NCBI GenBank assembly: GCA_949825065.1
Contig: OX463865.1
Location: forward strand, 16,073,763 to 16,137,762
Length of the DNA: 64,000 nucleotides
Reading direction: 5' to 3'
Origin: Odontocerum albicorne
Taxonomy: Eukaryota > Arthropoda > Insecta > Trichoptera > Odontoceridae
In this document: piece by piece, positions 44,561-54,959 of the stretch
Position numbering within the stretch: position 1 is the stretch's first letter
Layout: every line of letters starts with the position of its first letter
The notes under the pieces: model-generated
Database searches by the model: none
Told to the model about the DNA's origin: nothing
Seen by the model: only the letters and a program-made list of their open reading frames with translations
Made by a program: the position numbers and the translations under genes

Positions 44561-44865
44561 GGTGTTCAGTAAGACGAAGAAGAGCATACTGAGATGGTTT
44601 GGGCATGTGGAACGAATGAATGAAGAAAAACTAACAAAACAAGTAAAGTATAAATGTGAGTAGAAAGCGTTTGAGAGGAAAACAAAAAAAAGTGTGTGTG
44701 GATCAGGTGAATGGTATTCTGAAAGAAGTCAACGTTGATACAGAAATCGTAGAAACCATATGGATGTAGACTGCGATAGCAACGTCTGGCGCTCTGTCTT
44801 CTTTGCCTACCCCAAAGGGGTAATGTCGAGATGGTGTGTAGGTATGTTATTACTTTTTGCAATTA
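44545..44865 (+). pseudogene. LINE family H C-terminal fragment
   Basis: The plus frame gives S-I-L-R-W-F-G-H-V-E-R-M-N-E-E, then a stop, then in other frames G-S-G-E-W and F-A-Y-P-K-G. R-W-F-G-H-V-E-R-M is a hallmark of the C-termini of endonuclease-RT LINEs. The 5' side merges with the 39-bp array. Confidence 0.7.
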
Positions 44866-45222
44866 AAAAATGGGGTTATTATAATTTTTATAACAGTGGT
44901 CAAGTCGTACCCCGTTCTGTAGGCTGAAAAGAAAGAATAAATACTCCATAAATCAGGGTGAATGGTCCCGCTGATTGGTCCCCATTCCTCTTTTCCCTCT
45001 TCATCTCATCTCCCACGCTTTTCTCTCTCTTCCTCTCTCCCTCCTCTTACTCTCTAGGTATTTCCTAATGATCGCGTTTTATGGCTCAATTATCTCTCAT
45101 CCGTATCCTCTATTGGGAGGCTGGCTTCTTGGAGCAATTCCGCTGATCTGCTGTTGGCTATTTTATTATTTGATAATCTGCACAAATATATTGTTTTTTA
45201 CCCTCGACCTTACGCTATCTCC
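44866..45222. other. Unassigned region with a pyrimidine-rich tract
   Basis: 44985-45060 is a long C/T tract ending in 'ctctag', which resembles a splice acceptor, but the following open frames (to 45274 and 45399) match no family I know and the second one runs into a SINE. Confidence 0.35.
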
Positions 45223-45224
45223 TT

Positions 45225-45425
45225 CGCATTCTTGGAAAGGGACTTGTTTCTCAGCTCAGGGGATGCGGGTTTGATTCTCATTGGTATACATTTGTTTGAA
45301 AAGGGTTTAAGTCAGGTTTTCACTCAAGGCTTTGTTAACATCTTTTTTATTGTTTGGAAAATTTCGCTAAATTTCAACCCCTACCAAGCTGTAGTGTAAC
45401 AACGAAAGTTTAAAATAATAAAAGC
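45225..45425 (+). mobile_element. SINE-A, degraded
   Basis: B-box-like 'gcgggtttgattctcat', body 'gtttaagtcaggttttcact' and 'aaggctttgttaacat', and a tail-like 'ccaagctgtagtgtaac'. Confidence 0.5.
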
Positions 45426-45529
45426 TTACGAAGGTCAATTAATGACTCGTAAATAGTGCAAAAAAAATACGGATTCTTTGAGATATCTCTACTTGCGGGA
45501 GTGCGATTTTTACCTGTATTCATAATAAA

Positions 45530-45625
45530 AATAATAATAGGGAAGATTTATAAAGCGCCGTTCAGAGAGTACACTCTTCCCAAAGGTGCTAAAACTCGGA
45601 TTAGAATCCAATATTATAGACAAAT
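45530..45625 (-). repeat. Repeat C fragment, reverse
   Basis: Complement of the 4385-4470 block: 'tttataaagcgccgttcaga' and 'ggattagaatccaat'. Confidence 0.4.
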
Positions 45626-45682
45626 TAAAAGTATTTAAAAAAAAAATGAGCATTAAGATAGGAAGGTAATATGGGCATTAGA

Positions 45683-46385
45683 TTAAGAACTCAATCTCAA
45701 AACTCAATCCCCAATCTAAGAAATACAATATGACGATTTCTGTCAATAAAACAAAGTGCTTAACAGTATCAAAAGAGCCACTCAGATGCAAACTGATCAT
45801 CGATAATGTACCCATCGAGCAATTCATGTGATTCACTTACCTAGGTGTAGAGATCTCCAGCAACAGAGACCTATATAGTGAAGTACGAGCACAAATTAAT
45901 AAAGCGACAGTTTTGGCTGGCTGCCTGCGGGACACTATATGGAGAAACAAACACATACTAACCGAAAGTAAGGTCAGGATATATAAGACATGCGTCTGCC
46001 TCATCATGAAATATGGGATAGAAGTGAGAGCCGATACCAATAAGACAAAAAACCTTTTCAGAGTGGCAGAAATGAGAACCCTACGCTCCATCGCAGGCAG
46101 AACTCTTAGAGATCGGATCAGAAATGAGACGATAAGGTCTATCTGTGGTGTTGAAGACATAGTGAGGTGGGGAAGAATCAGAAGGCGCTTCTGGAGGGAT
46201 CATGTGGACCGCATGGAGGATATAAGACTGGCAAGAATTGGTAAGACTGAAAACCCTAACATCAGGAGATTACCAGGAAGGCCACCGAAAAGGTGGAAAG
46301 ACAGCTGAACGTCATCATCCCAGGACAGTCCACCGTCACAAACAGGTCATACGACCTAAACCAAGAGGAAGAAGAAGAAGAAAAA
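45683..46385 (+). pseudogene. LINE family R, C-terminal part with (GAA)n tail
   Basis: Plus frame: L-N-P-Q-S-K-K-Y-N-M-T-I-S-V-N-K-T-K-C-L, then an in-frame TGA (after E-Q-F-M), F-T-Y-L-G-V-E-I-S, L-A-G-C-L-R-D, K-Y-G-I-E-V, E-M-R-T-L-R-S-I-A-G, V-R-W-G-R-I-R-R-R-F-W and P-G-R-P-P-K-R-W-K-D-S before the stop at about 46307. These are the thumb and C-terminal blocks of an endonuclease-RT LINE. The copy ends with GAA repeats at 46364-46382, like the 9.3 kb copy. One nonsense codon is the only break over about 210 residues. Confidence 0.8.
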
Positions 46386-46389
46386 TCCC

Positions 46390-47845
46390 ACAACGTCTCT
46401 TATTGGCATTTTAGAATACTATTTTGAAGATGTGAAGGTTTCTATTTGTATCTCTGGTTCGTTCACAGGAGACCTACTCAAAATTTAACGTGATTATTTT
46501 AGGTTAAACGGATAAAAAAGAGTGTCAGTACTTTCTCGCATGTTAACTTTTGTTGATATTGGATTAAATAAGAGTCTTTTTAAATTTAATAAGAAAACAC
46601 AAAAATAAGCATATTGCAAAGGTTTTCATTATCATGTATTAATGGATTGAACAGTTTTATTTTTGTAAGAAAGACCAAGCGGAGAGCAAAATATGTTATG
46701 GCTGAAACCTGTAAGTATACAGGAAGTGGTGTTAGGGGTTAGTATTTGCGAATGAAATGAAAGCAGAGGGGGTTTACACAGAGGGGTGTGTGTGTCACAC
46801 TAGAGTTCCGCATAATTCCACAAGTTTCATACCTCTTTGAGAGGAAATTACACCTATGGCTGGTAAATTTGCCACCTTTCATGGGAATTCGGCGCCTAAG
46901 TTATTCCGCTGCCACCCCCTTGAGAAGGTGGTAAGGTGGGTGGGCTGTAGGGAGGGATGTATGTGTATGTGCGTAATTAAGGAAAACTTCTAACTCGATT
47001 TGATCAAGAAATATTAAAGAGTGAATTTGTTTGTATTAGCGGTTGGAAGAAAGTACCAAGTGGTATAATTTAATTTAGGAATTATAATTCGCTATCAAAT
47101 AAATGTCTTGTAAAATTATTCAAACGGAAATGGTTAAACGTTGTTCTTCCTCATAGAAGTTTCACCTTCAATACTCGATAGTCTGGTAACAAAGATCACA
47201 CGTGATAGACGTGTGCAAATGTTTTGCTTGTTATGTATGACGTGATGATGGATGTGAGTTACTTGGATACTCCAGTGGTTTTTTTTACCAGATCACTCGA
47301 TAATTTTGTCTCTTGGCCACATTTTAATGACCAAAAAATTATCATAAATATATGGGAGTCAAACGCTTTAGTAGTCAGATGGAATTATCAGCCATGGCAA
47401 AGAGTGTAGGACTGTTTAATGAAGGATCTTTTAAGACTGAAGATTTCGAGAGACTGGAGATAAAAAAATTGTCAGGAGTGAAGTGGCATCATTGGAAAGA
47501 TAACATAATTCTATGTTATGGAGTCAGCCACTCAAAGTCCAAAATCCAATCATAATAACTTAGCCTGTTTTCTCACGTTATATCCTTGGTAACTGACCTT
47601 TGTCAGTATAACCTCTTTCTTTTTCACATTCCGGTGTGGTGCGAGCAGAGGAGCTCACCCGGGGATAGCTGTTTTATCCAAGCAAGACTGAATTAAACTT
47701 TCTTACGAGTACACGATTGCACTGTATTCATAGAGTGAGTAGAGAAAGAACAACTGCATGGCTCTGTTAAAAAGACTGCTTCAGGGCATTTTGATATTTA
47801 AAAAAAATTAACATACCATTTTGCGATTTTCCTGTTGGGGTTGGC
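46390..47845. other. Unassigned region
   Basis: No gene recognised. Open frames at 47224-47409 and 47352-47555 overlap in different frames and look coding-like in composition but match no family I know. 46720-46950 is locally GC-richer. Confidence 0.4.
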
Positions 47846-47849
47846 AGAG

Positions 47850-48025
47850 ATGAATAATCACCATTTTTTTATATCAAGACAACTTTTTTAGCCATATTTA
47901 TATTCATAAATCTTTTCATGCAGTTCTTTCTACATATATCTCGTGCCCCTTACTTTTCTTTCTTTCAAAATTTCATTCACACCATTCGGCTTTTTTAATT
48001 ATTTTCCCCCTTCCACGTTTATATA
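47850..48025 (-). mobile_element. LINE family H fragment, heavily decayed
   Basis: 'tcctgttggggttggcagag' and 'aaatttcattcacacc' follow the order of the reverse family H copies at 50120 and 53400. Confidence 0.4.
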
Positions 48026-48244
48026 TGGTACATCAGTCAGATGAGCTTATTACTGTATAACAATTTCTTCCAACTAGTTGGCTCATCTTGTTTTAATGCG
48101 TGACATATTTTACAGGTATTCGTTTAAATTCAATCGAGAAAAACCAATAATGATCAATCTCTAAGCAATAATAAGATAAGAAAAGTAAATGAGTACGTTG
48201 AAGCATAATGAAGTGAAAGAAAGGAAAATAAGGGTAAAATATAT

Positions 48245-48720
48245 TGAACATTTTTACCAACACCCCATTTTCCTATCACTATAGGCAGAGAGAACAAAGT
48301 GTCATACTTTTCTAGCTCGAGACACATTCTTAGCCTTTTTCATATCCAAACACCTTCTCATACCACCTTTACGAATTCTATGACTTTCTACGTTTTCTTC
48401 TTTCAGAATATCATTCATAAGATCCAACCATACTTTTCTTGGTCTTCCTCTCACCCGCTTTTCACTCTTATCTGCAGTGTTTATTTGTTTTTTTTTGTCT
48501 TCATTCATTCGTCTTACATTCCCAAACTATCTCATCTTACTCTTCTTTATCTTACATAACACAAAAGCCTTAAGTTCATTTTCAACTCTTATCACTTCAT
48601 TTCGTATTCTGTCATATATTGTCACTCCATGTACAAGTATTTTTCTCAATGCATGCATCTCAAATCCATTTATTCAGTTCCTCTTAGTATTTTTCTACAA
48701 CAACTTTTAAATTGATTTAA
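48245..48720 (-). pseudogene. LINE family H C-terminal fragment
   Basis: The minus frame 48508-48302 reads K-R-V-R-G-R-P-R-K-V-W-L-D, N-D-I-L-K-E and R-K-G-G-M-R-R-C. 48510-48560 adds the complement of the W-E-C-K-T-N-E region. Same family as 44545 and the window start. Confidence 0.65.
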
Positions 48721-48724
48721 ATTG

Positions 48725-49260
48725 TAATTTGTTAAGTCCAACACTGTTTATTTCAATCACTACATACATTCCCAATATCTCACTGCTGCTTGCTGAAGCT
48801 ATTTCCTGCCGACCCTTCACCCACAATCCTCAAGGTTTTTACCATAAGAAGCGTGTATGTTGGTACCAACATAATTAAGTCTTGTTTATACTCCCTGGAT
48901 GATGAGGTGAAAACCTTGAAACAGGTAGGGTTATATTTAAACATTGTAATTTGTTTAGTAAAACACTGTTCGTTCAACTTTATATAAGGGTAGAACCCTA
49001 CCAGTTTCAAGGTTTTCATCTCATTATCAGGGAGCGCAAATAATACTTAATTATGTTAAAAACACGCATCTAACCGTTAGAAGCATGTATATTGGTACCA
49101 GTTCGAACTTTATTCAGTCATATTTGTGCTTCCCTGATGATAAGGAGAACACCTTGAAACCGGTAGGGTTATACCATTATATAAAGTAGAATAAACAGTG
49201 TTTAACTAAATAAATTACAATATCTTTAATCCTCCACATTGTTAATGTCTTAACTATAAA
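48725..49260 (+). mobile_element. PLE remnant with two arms and the end of the GIY-YIG frame
   Basis: 48765-48855 in one plus frame gives I-P-N-I-S-L-L-L-A-E-A-I-S-C, homologous to Y-I-P-K-I-Y-P-L-L-A-E-I-I-P-C at the end of the 1207-1581 frame. It is followed by 'agaagcgtgtatgttggtac' as in the 1.6 kb element, a plus-strand arm (48880-48945), a minus-strand arm (48950-49035), and a second plus arm with outer end (49080-49260). The plus core at 49130 keeps CTGATGA and GAAAC but its cleavage triplet has changed. Confidence 0.7.
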
Positions 49261-49264
49261 AGAT

Positions 49265-50090
49265 ATATGTGATGTTAATTGTTTTCAACCATCCCTTTTA
49301 AGTTAGTAAAAATCGTGCACATCTGATAACTTTTGAAAGTTTGTTGTACAGTCGCCCCGAGTGAACCGAAAATAAAGGTGTATAAAAATGTGGTTTGTCG
49401 GTTGTTAAGAGTCTTTCATCGTCTAATGGCAGATAAGGTTTTACTCCCTTACCTCGATATTTTTTTTAAGGTTTGAGAAAATAGAAAACAAAGACTGGAA
49501 AGACGTTATCGATATGGCGTGACAGATTTCACGGCGTGCCTGGCAGGACTTAATGATTTCAAGGGGTAGCAATTTTTCTGGGTGAGTTTTCTAATTTTTT
49601 TTTGCAAAAACTAAAGCCGAGTCCCGCAAAAAAACGGAGCACGAAGATTCTCGACTTAATTCTTGGAAGGTAGGGTAACAACAGCTTCCGAAATATATTT
49701 TGTGATAAAAATCGATATTAAACGATTTCATTTTCATTAATAGAGAAAAAAAATAATCAAACATTTCCCCTCAAATAAATCACAATAGTAATAATCAAAC
49801 GACAATTTATATAGCGTCATTTTGAGAGTTAAATCTCCTCAAGGGCACATTAGCTCATGATTCGAACTCACTATTATTGGCAGATTAAAATATTACAAAG
49901 TAAATACATATACTTTGAATGTCAAGATAGGAAGCTGGTTGCTGCGACCATTCTCTATCGCACGTTGCGCTAGCAGTCCGGTATCATAATCATGTTGTGG
50001 TTAGCGCGTCGTGCGACAAAGACGACGCTTTACAAATTATGTGTATTACTTACTGTAAGCATTGTTTAATCTTTTCCAAATCAAACACTT
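49265..50090. other. Unassigned region with two repeat pieces
   Basis: 49295-49445 resembles 39685-39835 (possible LINE relic). 49815-49890 is a reverse repeat C block ('aactcactattattgg'). No gene recognised. Confidence 0.4.
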
Positions 50091-50094
50091 GTAA

Positions 50095-50435
50095 AGATAC
50101 ATACCATTATTCCATTTTTTGTTGGAGTGGGCAGAGAGAATAGAGTGTCAAACTTTACTATCTTAACACACATCCTTAGCCTCTTCTACTCCCATAATTT
50201 TTTTCATACAATTGCTCTTACGATTTGTCTAATTTTGTACGTTTCCTTCAATAAAAATATCATCTACTTGTTCCAACTATACTTTCCTTGGTATTCATTC
50301 TTCTCTACCGTCTTCTACATATTCACATTTTATACTTTCTACCGTCTTCTACACATTCCCGCTTTATTTGTTTCAAAAGTTTTTCTTCAGTTATTCGTTT
50401 TACATGCTCAAACCATCTAAGCATGCTCTTCATCA
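50095..50435 (-). mobile_element. LINE family H fragment
   Basis: 'ttggagtgggcagagagaat', 'cacatccttagcctcttcta' and 'tgctcaaaccatctaagcat' are the complements of the family H tail and of the F-G-H-V region. Stops and indels throughout. Confidence 0.6.
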
Positions 50436-50439
50436 TCTT

Positions 50440-50855
50440 ATTTATTTATTTAACACTTTTATTGCAATACAATCTGGCGGGCTTATTGCCAGGCGGCAAT
50501 CTCTTCCAACCAACCAGACAAAAGTAAATGAAGCAAGTTACGTGGTCGCATAAATCATTCAAATGACTATCCATCCCCACGAAATCCATAAACACATACG
50601 CGAGAACATGCCCACGAACCCCACAAAGACGGACAATCACCCAAACATTATTTTTCATATAAAGTGAGATATCATCAATCAAAAGGAAAGGAAAGAATGG
50701 TGGAGAGGAAAGGAAAAGAAAAATCAGGAATGAAACATGTTATTTTACTGACTAGAAATTAAGAGTTTTTTCAGTCGCTTCTTAAAGCATGCCAAGGATG
50801 GAGCGAATCTTATATTGGTTTGTAACTGATTCCAGAGTCTCACTGCATTAATACA
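50440..50855 (-). mobile_element. LINE family F, 3' UTR and end of reverse transcriptase
   Basis: Nearly identical to 10095-10520: the 3' UTR (50440-50745), then the last codons of the reverse transcriptase to 'gagtctcactgcat' at 50850, where the copy is 5'-truncated. Confidence 0.75.
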
Positions 50856-51235
50856 TCAGATTTAAGTTCACATTCATCTCGAATAATTTAGTTTCACAAA
50901 TATTATATTTGTAAATTCTGCATCAAGCATTTTTTGCACGTAGCTAAACCACCTCAATGCTCATTTTTTAATATTAGCTCTGCATCTTCTCTCAATCCGT
51001 ATTTATTTTAGTTCTTTTTGAAAAAAAAACACGCTTTTACTATTTTAGAATTCTTTCATACATTAAACATAATGCTTTTTCTATTGCAAATAAAATTCCA
51101 CTATAAAATAATGCATCTTTGGAAAAATCTATTTGCTGAAATTACATATATATTTTATCACAGTTTGTTGAGCTTTAGTTGTAAAAGACGTTTGATTGCA
51201 GAATGAATCAAGTATTGAATTAGAAGTATACTATT
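50856..51235. other. No recognisable feature
   Basis: AT-rich. A family H-like piece may be present at 50930-51010 ('gctaaaccacctcaatgctc'), too decayed to be sure. Confidence 0.4.
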
Positions 51236-51239
51236 ATTT

Positions 51240-51545
51240 TTGCATTGATGTGGTGAGGTGCGGGCAGCTACCTCAAGACGGTCCTATATCTTAAAATCAA
51301 CTTTGTATATTTTAAAATTTTTATATTTTTGTAATCATTTTGGCTTGTGTTCTTGCTTACTTATTATGTATTATTTCACTTGGTATTTTTTAAATTCGAT
51401 ATCTCATTTGATTTGTTATAAATTATTTTTTATAGTTTTTTAATTTGGAATAATTTTGTAAATAAGGTAAATAAAGCACTTACTACTTTTTTCAAATAAT
51501 TTTGTAAGGTACATTGTACCGTTGATAAAAACAAAAGAAATTTAA
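51240..51545 (+). repeat. Repeat L, copy 1
   Basis: Starts 'gatgtggtgaggtgcgggca' and ends near 'ggtacattgtaccgttgata'. 57570-57840 has the same beginning ('gatatggcgaggtgtggaca') and end ('ggttcattgaactgttgttg') around AT-rich sequence. Nature unknown. Confidence 0.45.
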
Positions 51546-52035
51546 CATTAATTATATTATTATTTTGTAATTTGTCCTTTTTTTATAGTTTGGTCACCCT
51601 AGGGTGCGTTCGTGCAAAAGAAAAAGCTTTTCCGCAAAAAGATTGCGTAAAAAAATCAAAGGACATGTTTAATCAGTGGTACTCAACAGTGGAAAGGGAA
51701 GAGGTCTGTGTTCATCTGACCCAATTTCCTCATCTTCTCTTCCCTTACTGTGGAATTTGGAAATTAAATAAGTAAAAAAAAAACTAAGTCGTTGGTTTAT
51801 TTAACATCAAATTGTAGACTTACACCTGTAACGATTGCATTGCAGTACACTTTCACTGTTTACGCTACAGTAGAACATGATGAGTAGTAAACTTTAACTA
51901 TTAATTACTAGACTTAACTATTAATTACTTCTCCTCGAATTATACGGGTTTCATTTCCGCCTGGTATTCGGAGGCAATGCCCAAAATACCCGATGATAGT
52001 CATCTCCCGAGATCACCTTGAAAATAATGGGAAGA
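51546..52035. other. No recognisable feature
   Basis: The open frame 51572-51775 has no family motif. 51890-51930 contains a short direct duplication of 'ttaactattaattact'. Confidence 0.4.
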
Positions 52036-52037
52036 AA

Positions 52038-52230
52038 AAGACGACCTCCGTGACCTGGTGGTAAGACGCTGATCTGCCGATCCGGAGGTTGCGGGTTCGA
52101 TCTCCGCTGGAACTCATTTTTTTTAAAATGAGACTCCAGTTTGGTTTTCACTTGGGACCATTACAACATATTTCTGGTTGGTTGGAAGAGATTGCCACAT
52201 GCCAATAAACTCGCTAGGTTAAATAAAAAA
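52038..52230 (+). mobile_element. SINE-A (tRNA-headed), well preserved
   Basis: Head 'gacctccgtgacctggtggt' with A box, B box 'GGTTCGATCTCC', body 'gactccagtttggttttcac', tail 'ggttggttggaagagattgc' and 'caataaactcgctagg', then a short A-rich end. The 'ggttggttggaagagattgc' word is identical to the family F 3' end at 10095-10395. Confidence 0.85.
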
Positions 52231-52427
52231 AGGAAAGATGGGAGGCAATCCTGATGATGATACACCATTGTTCTAATGAAAGATAAAGGAAAATATTGTC
52301 AATATTTGGCAAGAAAACAAGAGAAAACTGACAAAGGGAAGACGAACTACAAAGAAACGTTCGTAGATATATTTGAGAGTAACACACTCGGCTTTAGGTG
52401 GAGTGCAGTGTATGTGTTATATGCTCG

Positions 52428-52800
52428 TGTAGCGACCATGCGTGCGGTCACTGAACCCATTGAGGCGACCCTTGGCCGCTCGGTCCTTGAACTCACATTG
52501 TAAGGAATGCGAGACAAGCACCGGGCGACCTTCGCCCGCTCGGTCATTGAACTCACTATCAGCGGAGAACGAGACAGCGACATATCTTCCGCGCGGTCCT
52601 ACAAAACAATGAATACCCTACGTGATGACAATAAATATATTGTGAGGCGGAAACGAGATGGCGACATATCTCTTGCGCCGCCCCGCGCACATTCCAAATA
52701 TTATAAATACCGACGTTTATCAATAAAATATCTCATTGCATATTCCGATTTCAACGAGTTTTATTAAACCAACGATCATCCTCATCATATCTCCATTAAG
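52428..52800 (+). mobile_element. LTR-like repeat, GC-rich, second copy
   Basis: Begins TGTAGCGACC like 39097. Internal 'gctcggtcattgaactcac'-type and 'gagacagcgacatatct'-type words repeat two or three times. A TATA-like 'attataaataccgacg' is followed by AATAAA at about 52720. The short plus and minus open frames across it are repeat shadows. Confidence 0.45.
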
Positions 52801-52914
52801 GAACAACCGTTCCTAAACTCGTATAATATATTCATATATTTTGATTGAAATTCCCAAAAATATTTGTCTTCAAATGATTCCTAAATAAATACACGACATC
52901 CTCACCTGTGCACT

Positions 52915-53220
52915 TCCTCTCGAAGGACATAGGTATTGGTTCAGCCTATTATCGGGCGTATAAGAATACTCATAACTTAGGTCAAATCTTTTCTTTTTAA
53001 AAAAAAAGGAGAAAAAAAACATGTTGGTGTGCTTCAATGGTCTTGTTTCAGGTATTACATCGGATCCATTACACCGGTGAGTTTGCTAGTATGTAACAGC
53101 TCACTTACTGAAATATGAGAAAAATAGAATAAAGAAAAGAAAACTTCACGGTATAGCTTCGTTTTCCAATTGAATTGACGTTGGAATGGCGAGGGGATAA
53201 GGTCTAGCAACAACAACAAC
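52915..53220 (+). mobile_element. SINE-B body without head
   Basis: 'ttacatcggatccattacac', 'ggtgagtttgctagtatg' and 'tttccaattgaattgacg' correspond to 42400-42540. The tRNA-like head is missing. Confidence 0.55.
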
Positions 53221-53269
53221 GACATCTTCTCTACAGGTAACAGTGAATGTGTAAAACATAGTTAGTTTT

Positions 53270-53363
53270 TCACATTCACAAGTGAAAAAGTTTGCGCGCT
53301 GTTCGTCGTTTAGTTATAATTCAACGACAGACAGCGCGAGAACATTTTCACTTGTGAAAGTGA
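53270..53363. repeat. Long imperfect hairpin
   Basis: Arms 53270-53310 and 53323-53363 (41 nt each) are reverse complements at about 35 positions, with a 12-nt loop. The GC-rich inner parts 'gcgcgctgttcgtcgtt' and 'aacgacagacagcgcg' stand out from the AT-rich surroundings. 'tagttataat' in the loop has a complement just outside the right arm. It could be a foldback MITE or a transcribed hairpin. Confidence 0.75.
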
Positions 53364-53379
53364 ATAAATTATAACTACA

Positions 53380-53620
53380 TAACAGCACACCATTTCTCTG
53401 CCGGTGTAGGCAGTAAGGTAAGAGCGCTACACTTTCCTATCTTTCGCCTCTTTTACATAGATACACCTTTTCATATAACTCCTACGATTTCTCTCACTTC
53501 TTACACTTTCAATACATCATTCACTTGACGCAACAATGCTTTTCTTAATCTTCCGCTAACACGCCGTTCACTCATATTTGCATTGTATATTTATTTTATT
53601 ATTAGAGACAGGTTTATTTT
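53380..53620 (-). mobile_element. LINE family H fragment
   Basis: 'tctctgccggtgtaggcagt', 'catataactcctacgattt' and 'cacttgacgcaacaatgct' match the complements of the other family H tails. It resumes at 53980-54200 ('acatgttcaaaccatttcag'), so 53625-53975 looks like an insertion. Confidence 0.6.
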
Positions 53621-53624
53621 GTTA

Positions 53625-53975
53625 AGAATAAATAAGCCAACTACTCAAAGGCAAACTTAGGATTTGAACCCACTTTTATTGACAAATTCAAAATATATAC
53701 AAAACATTTTTTTATAAAATAAATGAATTACATATGATTTTTATTTTGTGTTTACAACTTTTTTATTTGAATGGAGATAAACTTCACCTGACGAGGAAGA
53801 AGCAGGTTCTAGAAACCGGTAGTTAACTAAAAAAAAACATTTCTGAATGCAAAATTAAAAATAAGCGTTTTTATTTTATAAACATCACACCACAAAGTGA
53901 AATAAATGTTTTTTCAAAGCTTAAAAAATATTTACATTTATATACATATACAAATAAAAGTTGGGTGTAAGTTAG
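53625..53975. repeat. Insertion with a second hammerhead-like core
   Basis: Separates two parts of a family H copy. It begins with a repeat C-like 'ggatttgaacccacttttat' (53654) and contains CTGACGA (53789-53795), a spacer of about 19 bases, and GAAAC (53814-53818) followed by CGGTAG. These are the same core words as in the PLE arms but in unrelated flanking sequence. No clear cleavage triplet was found. Confidence 0.35.
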
Positions 53976-54227
53976 CATTTCTTCATCCATTCATTCTACA
54001 TGTTCAAACCATTTCAGAGTGATTTTCTATATCTTACTCAATACCCCAACCTCAAGATCAGTCACCCCTAATCAATTAATTTAATTTTCTGTCATTCATT
54101 GTAATTTAATATATTTTTTCTCAGTACACGCATTTATTTGCCTCAATTCAGTTTTGTTCCTCGTCAACCTTTTGAATATTTTTTTTGTATGGTATATCAT
54201 ATATGTGCTTAACTCTTTTTTTTAAAT

Positions 54228-54480
54228 AGGCAATCCACCCAAACTAGGATAATTTGTTCCACCAAATTAAAGTCATTATGCGATTATATGAGTCAATTTA
54301 ATAAAACCAATTTTAAAAAATGACAATTAAGATTAACAATCGATCTTTAAGTGGAAAATTTCCTCGAATAAATAAAAAACGCAACATTCGTTAAACGCGG
54401 TCAATATATGATTTTTAGTAAATCAAACCTGTCTCGCAAAAGACTACCGAAATATACATGGTCTAAAGTTAATAACTCAT
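54228..54480 (-). mobile_element. LINE family G 3' end, reverse copy
   Basis: Follows the order of 830-1025 plus 1722-1790: 'ccacccaaactaggataatt', 'aacaatcgatctttaagtgg', 'gatttttagtaaatcaaa' and 'tgtctcgcaaaagactac'. This copy shows the family uninterrupted at the place where the PLE sits in the 1 kb copy. Confidence 0.6.
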
Positions 54481-54484
54481 GTAT

Positions 54485-54955
54485 TTTTTTATATGCCTTG
54501 TATTTTATTGCGCATTCCTGCTGAAATAAAACTTTTTTTTTTATATCGTTCGCCCATACATTAAAAACAATTAATTCAAAAACGTATCTAAAAATCGTGA
54601 AATTTTCTTCGAAAAACTTTTCTTATTTATAAAACATAAAAAAAGGATATCTTTATCTTGAAAACGATACATATATTCTTAACTGAAAAATAAAAGGGAC
54701 AACGGAATAAGACAAAAAGGGTAGGATAAGGGAGGAAAAAGTGTTGGAATGTGCGTACAGATAAAAACTTGTAATCTCCTCCTGAAACTTTCTTCAGGAA
54801 ACTTAGTTGCGAATAAAATGTGGTATTATCCGTTTTCTTGTCTTAAGCTTTGAAGTTACGAGTATGGAGGAGAGAGGATACGATTTGAATTTGAATTAAC
54901 ATGTTTTGTTTTTTTATTTAACTTTAATTGCTATTAAAAACAATGTTATTATCAG
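54485..54955. other. No recognisable feature
   Basis: AT-rich; one short palindromic stretch 'cctcctgaaactttcttcagg' near 54777 and no gene. Confidence 0.4.
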
Positions 54956-54959
54956 CAGA

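Noticed and set aside
43617..44606. 329-residue open frame rich in F-I-P-N-H-F-I-Q
   Set aside because: It is the opposite strand of the 39-bp minisatellite, which reads as LINE codons on the plus strand.
44985..45060. Splice acceptor of a host exon
   Set aside because: The pyrimidine tract ends in AG, but the sequence after it gives no recognised protein and runs into a SINE.
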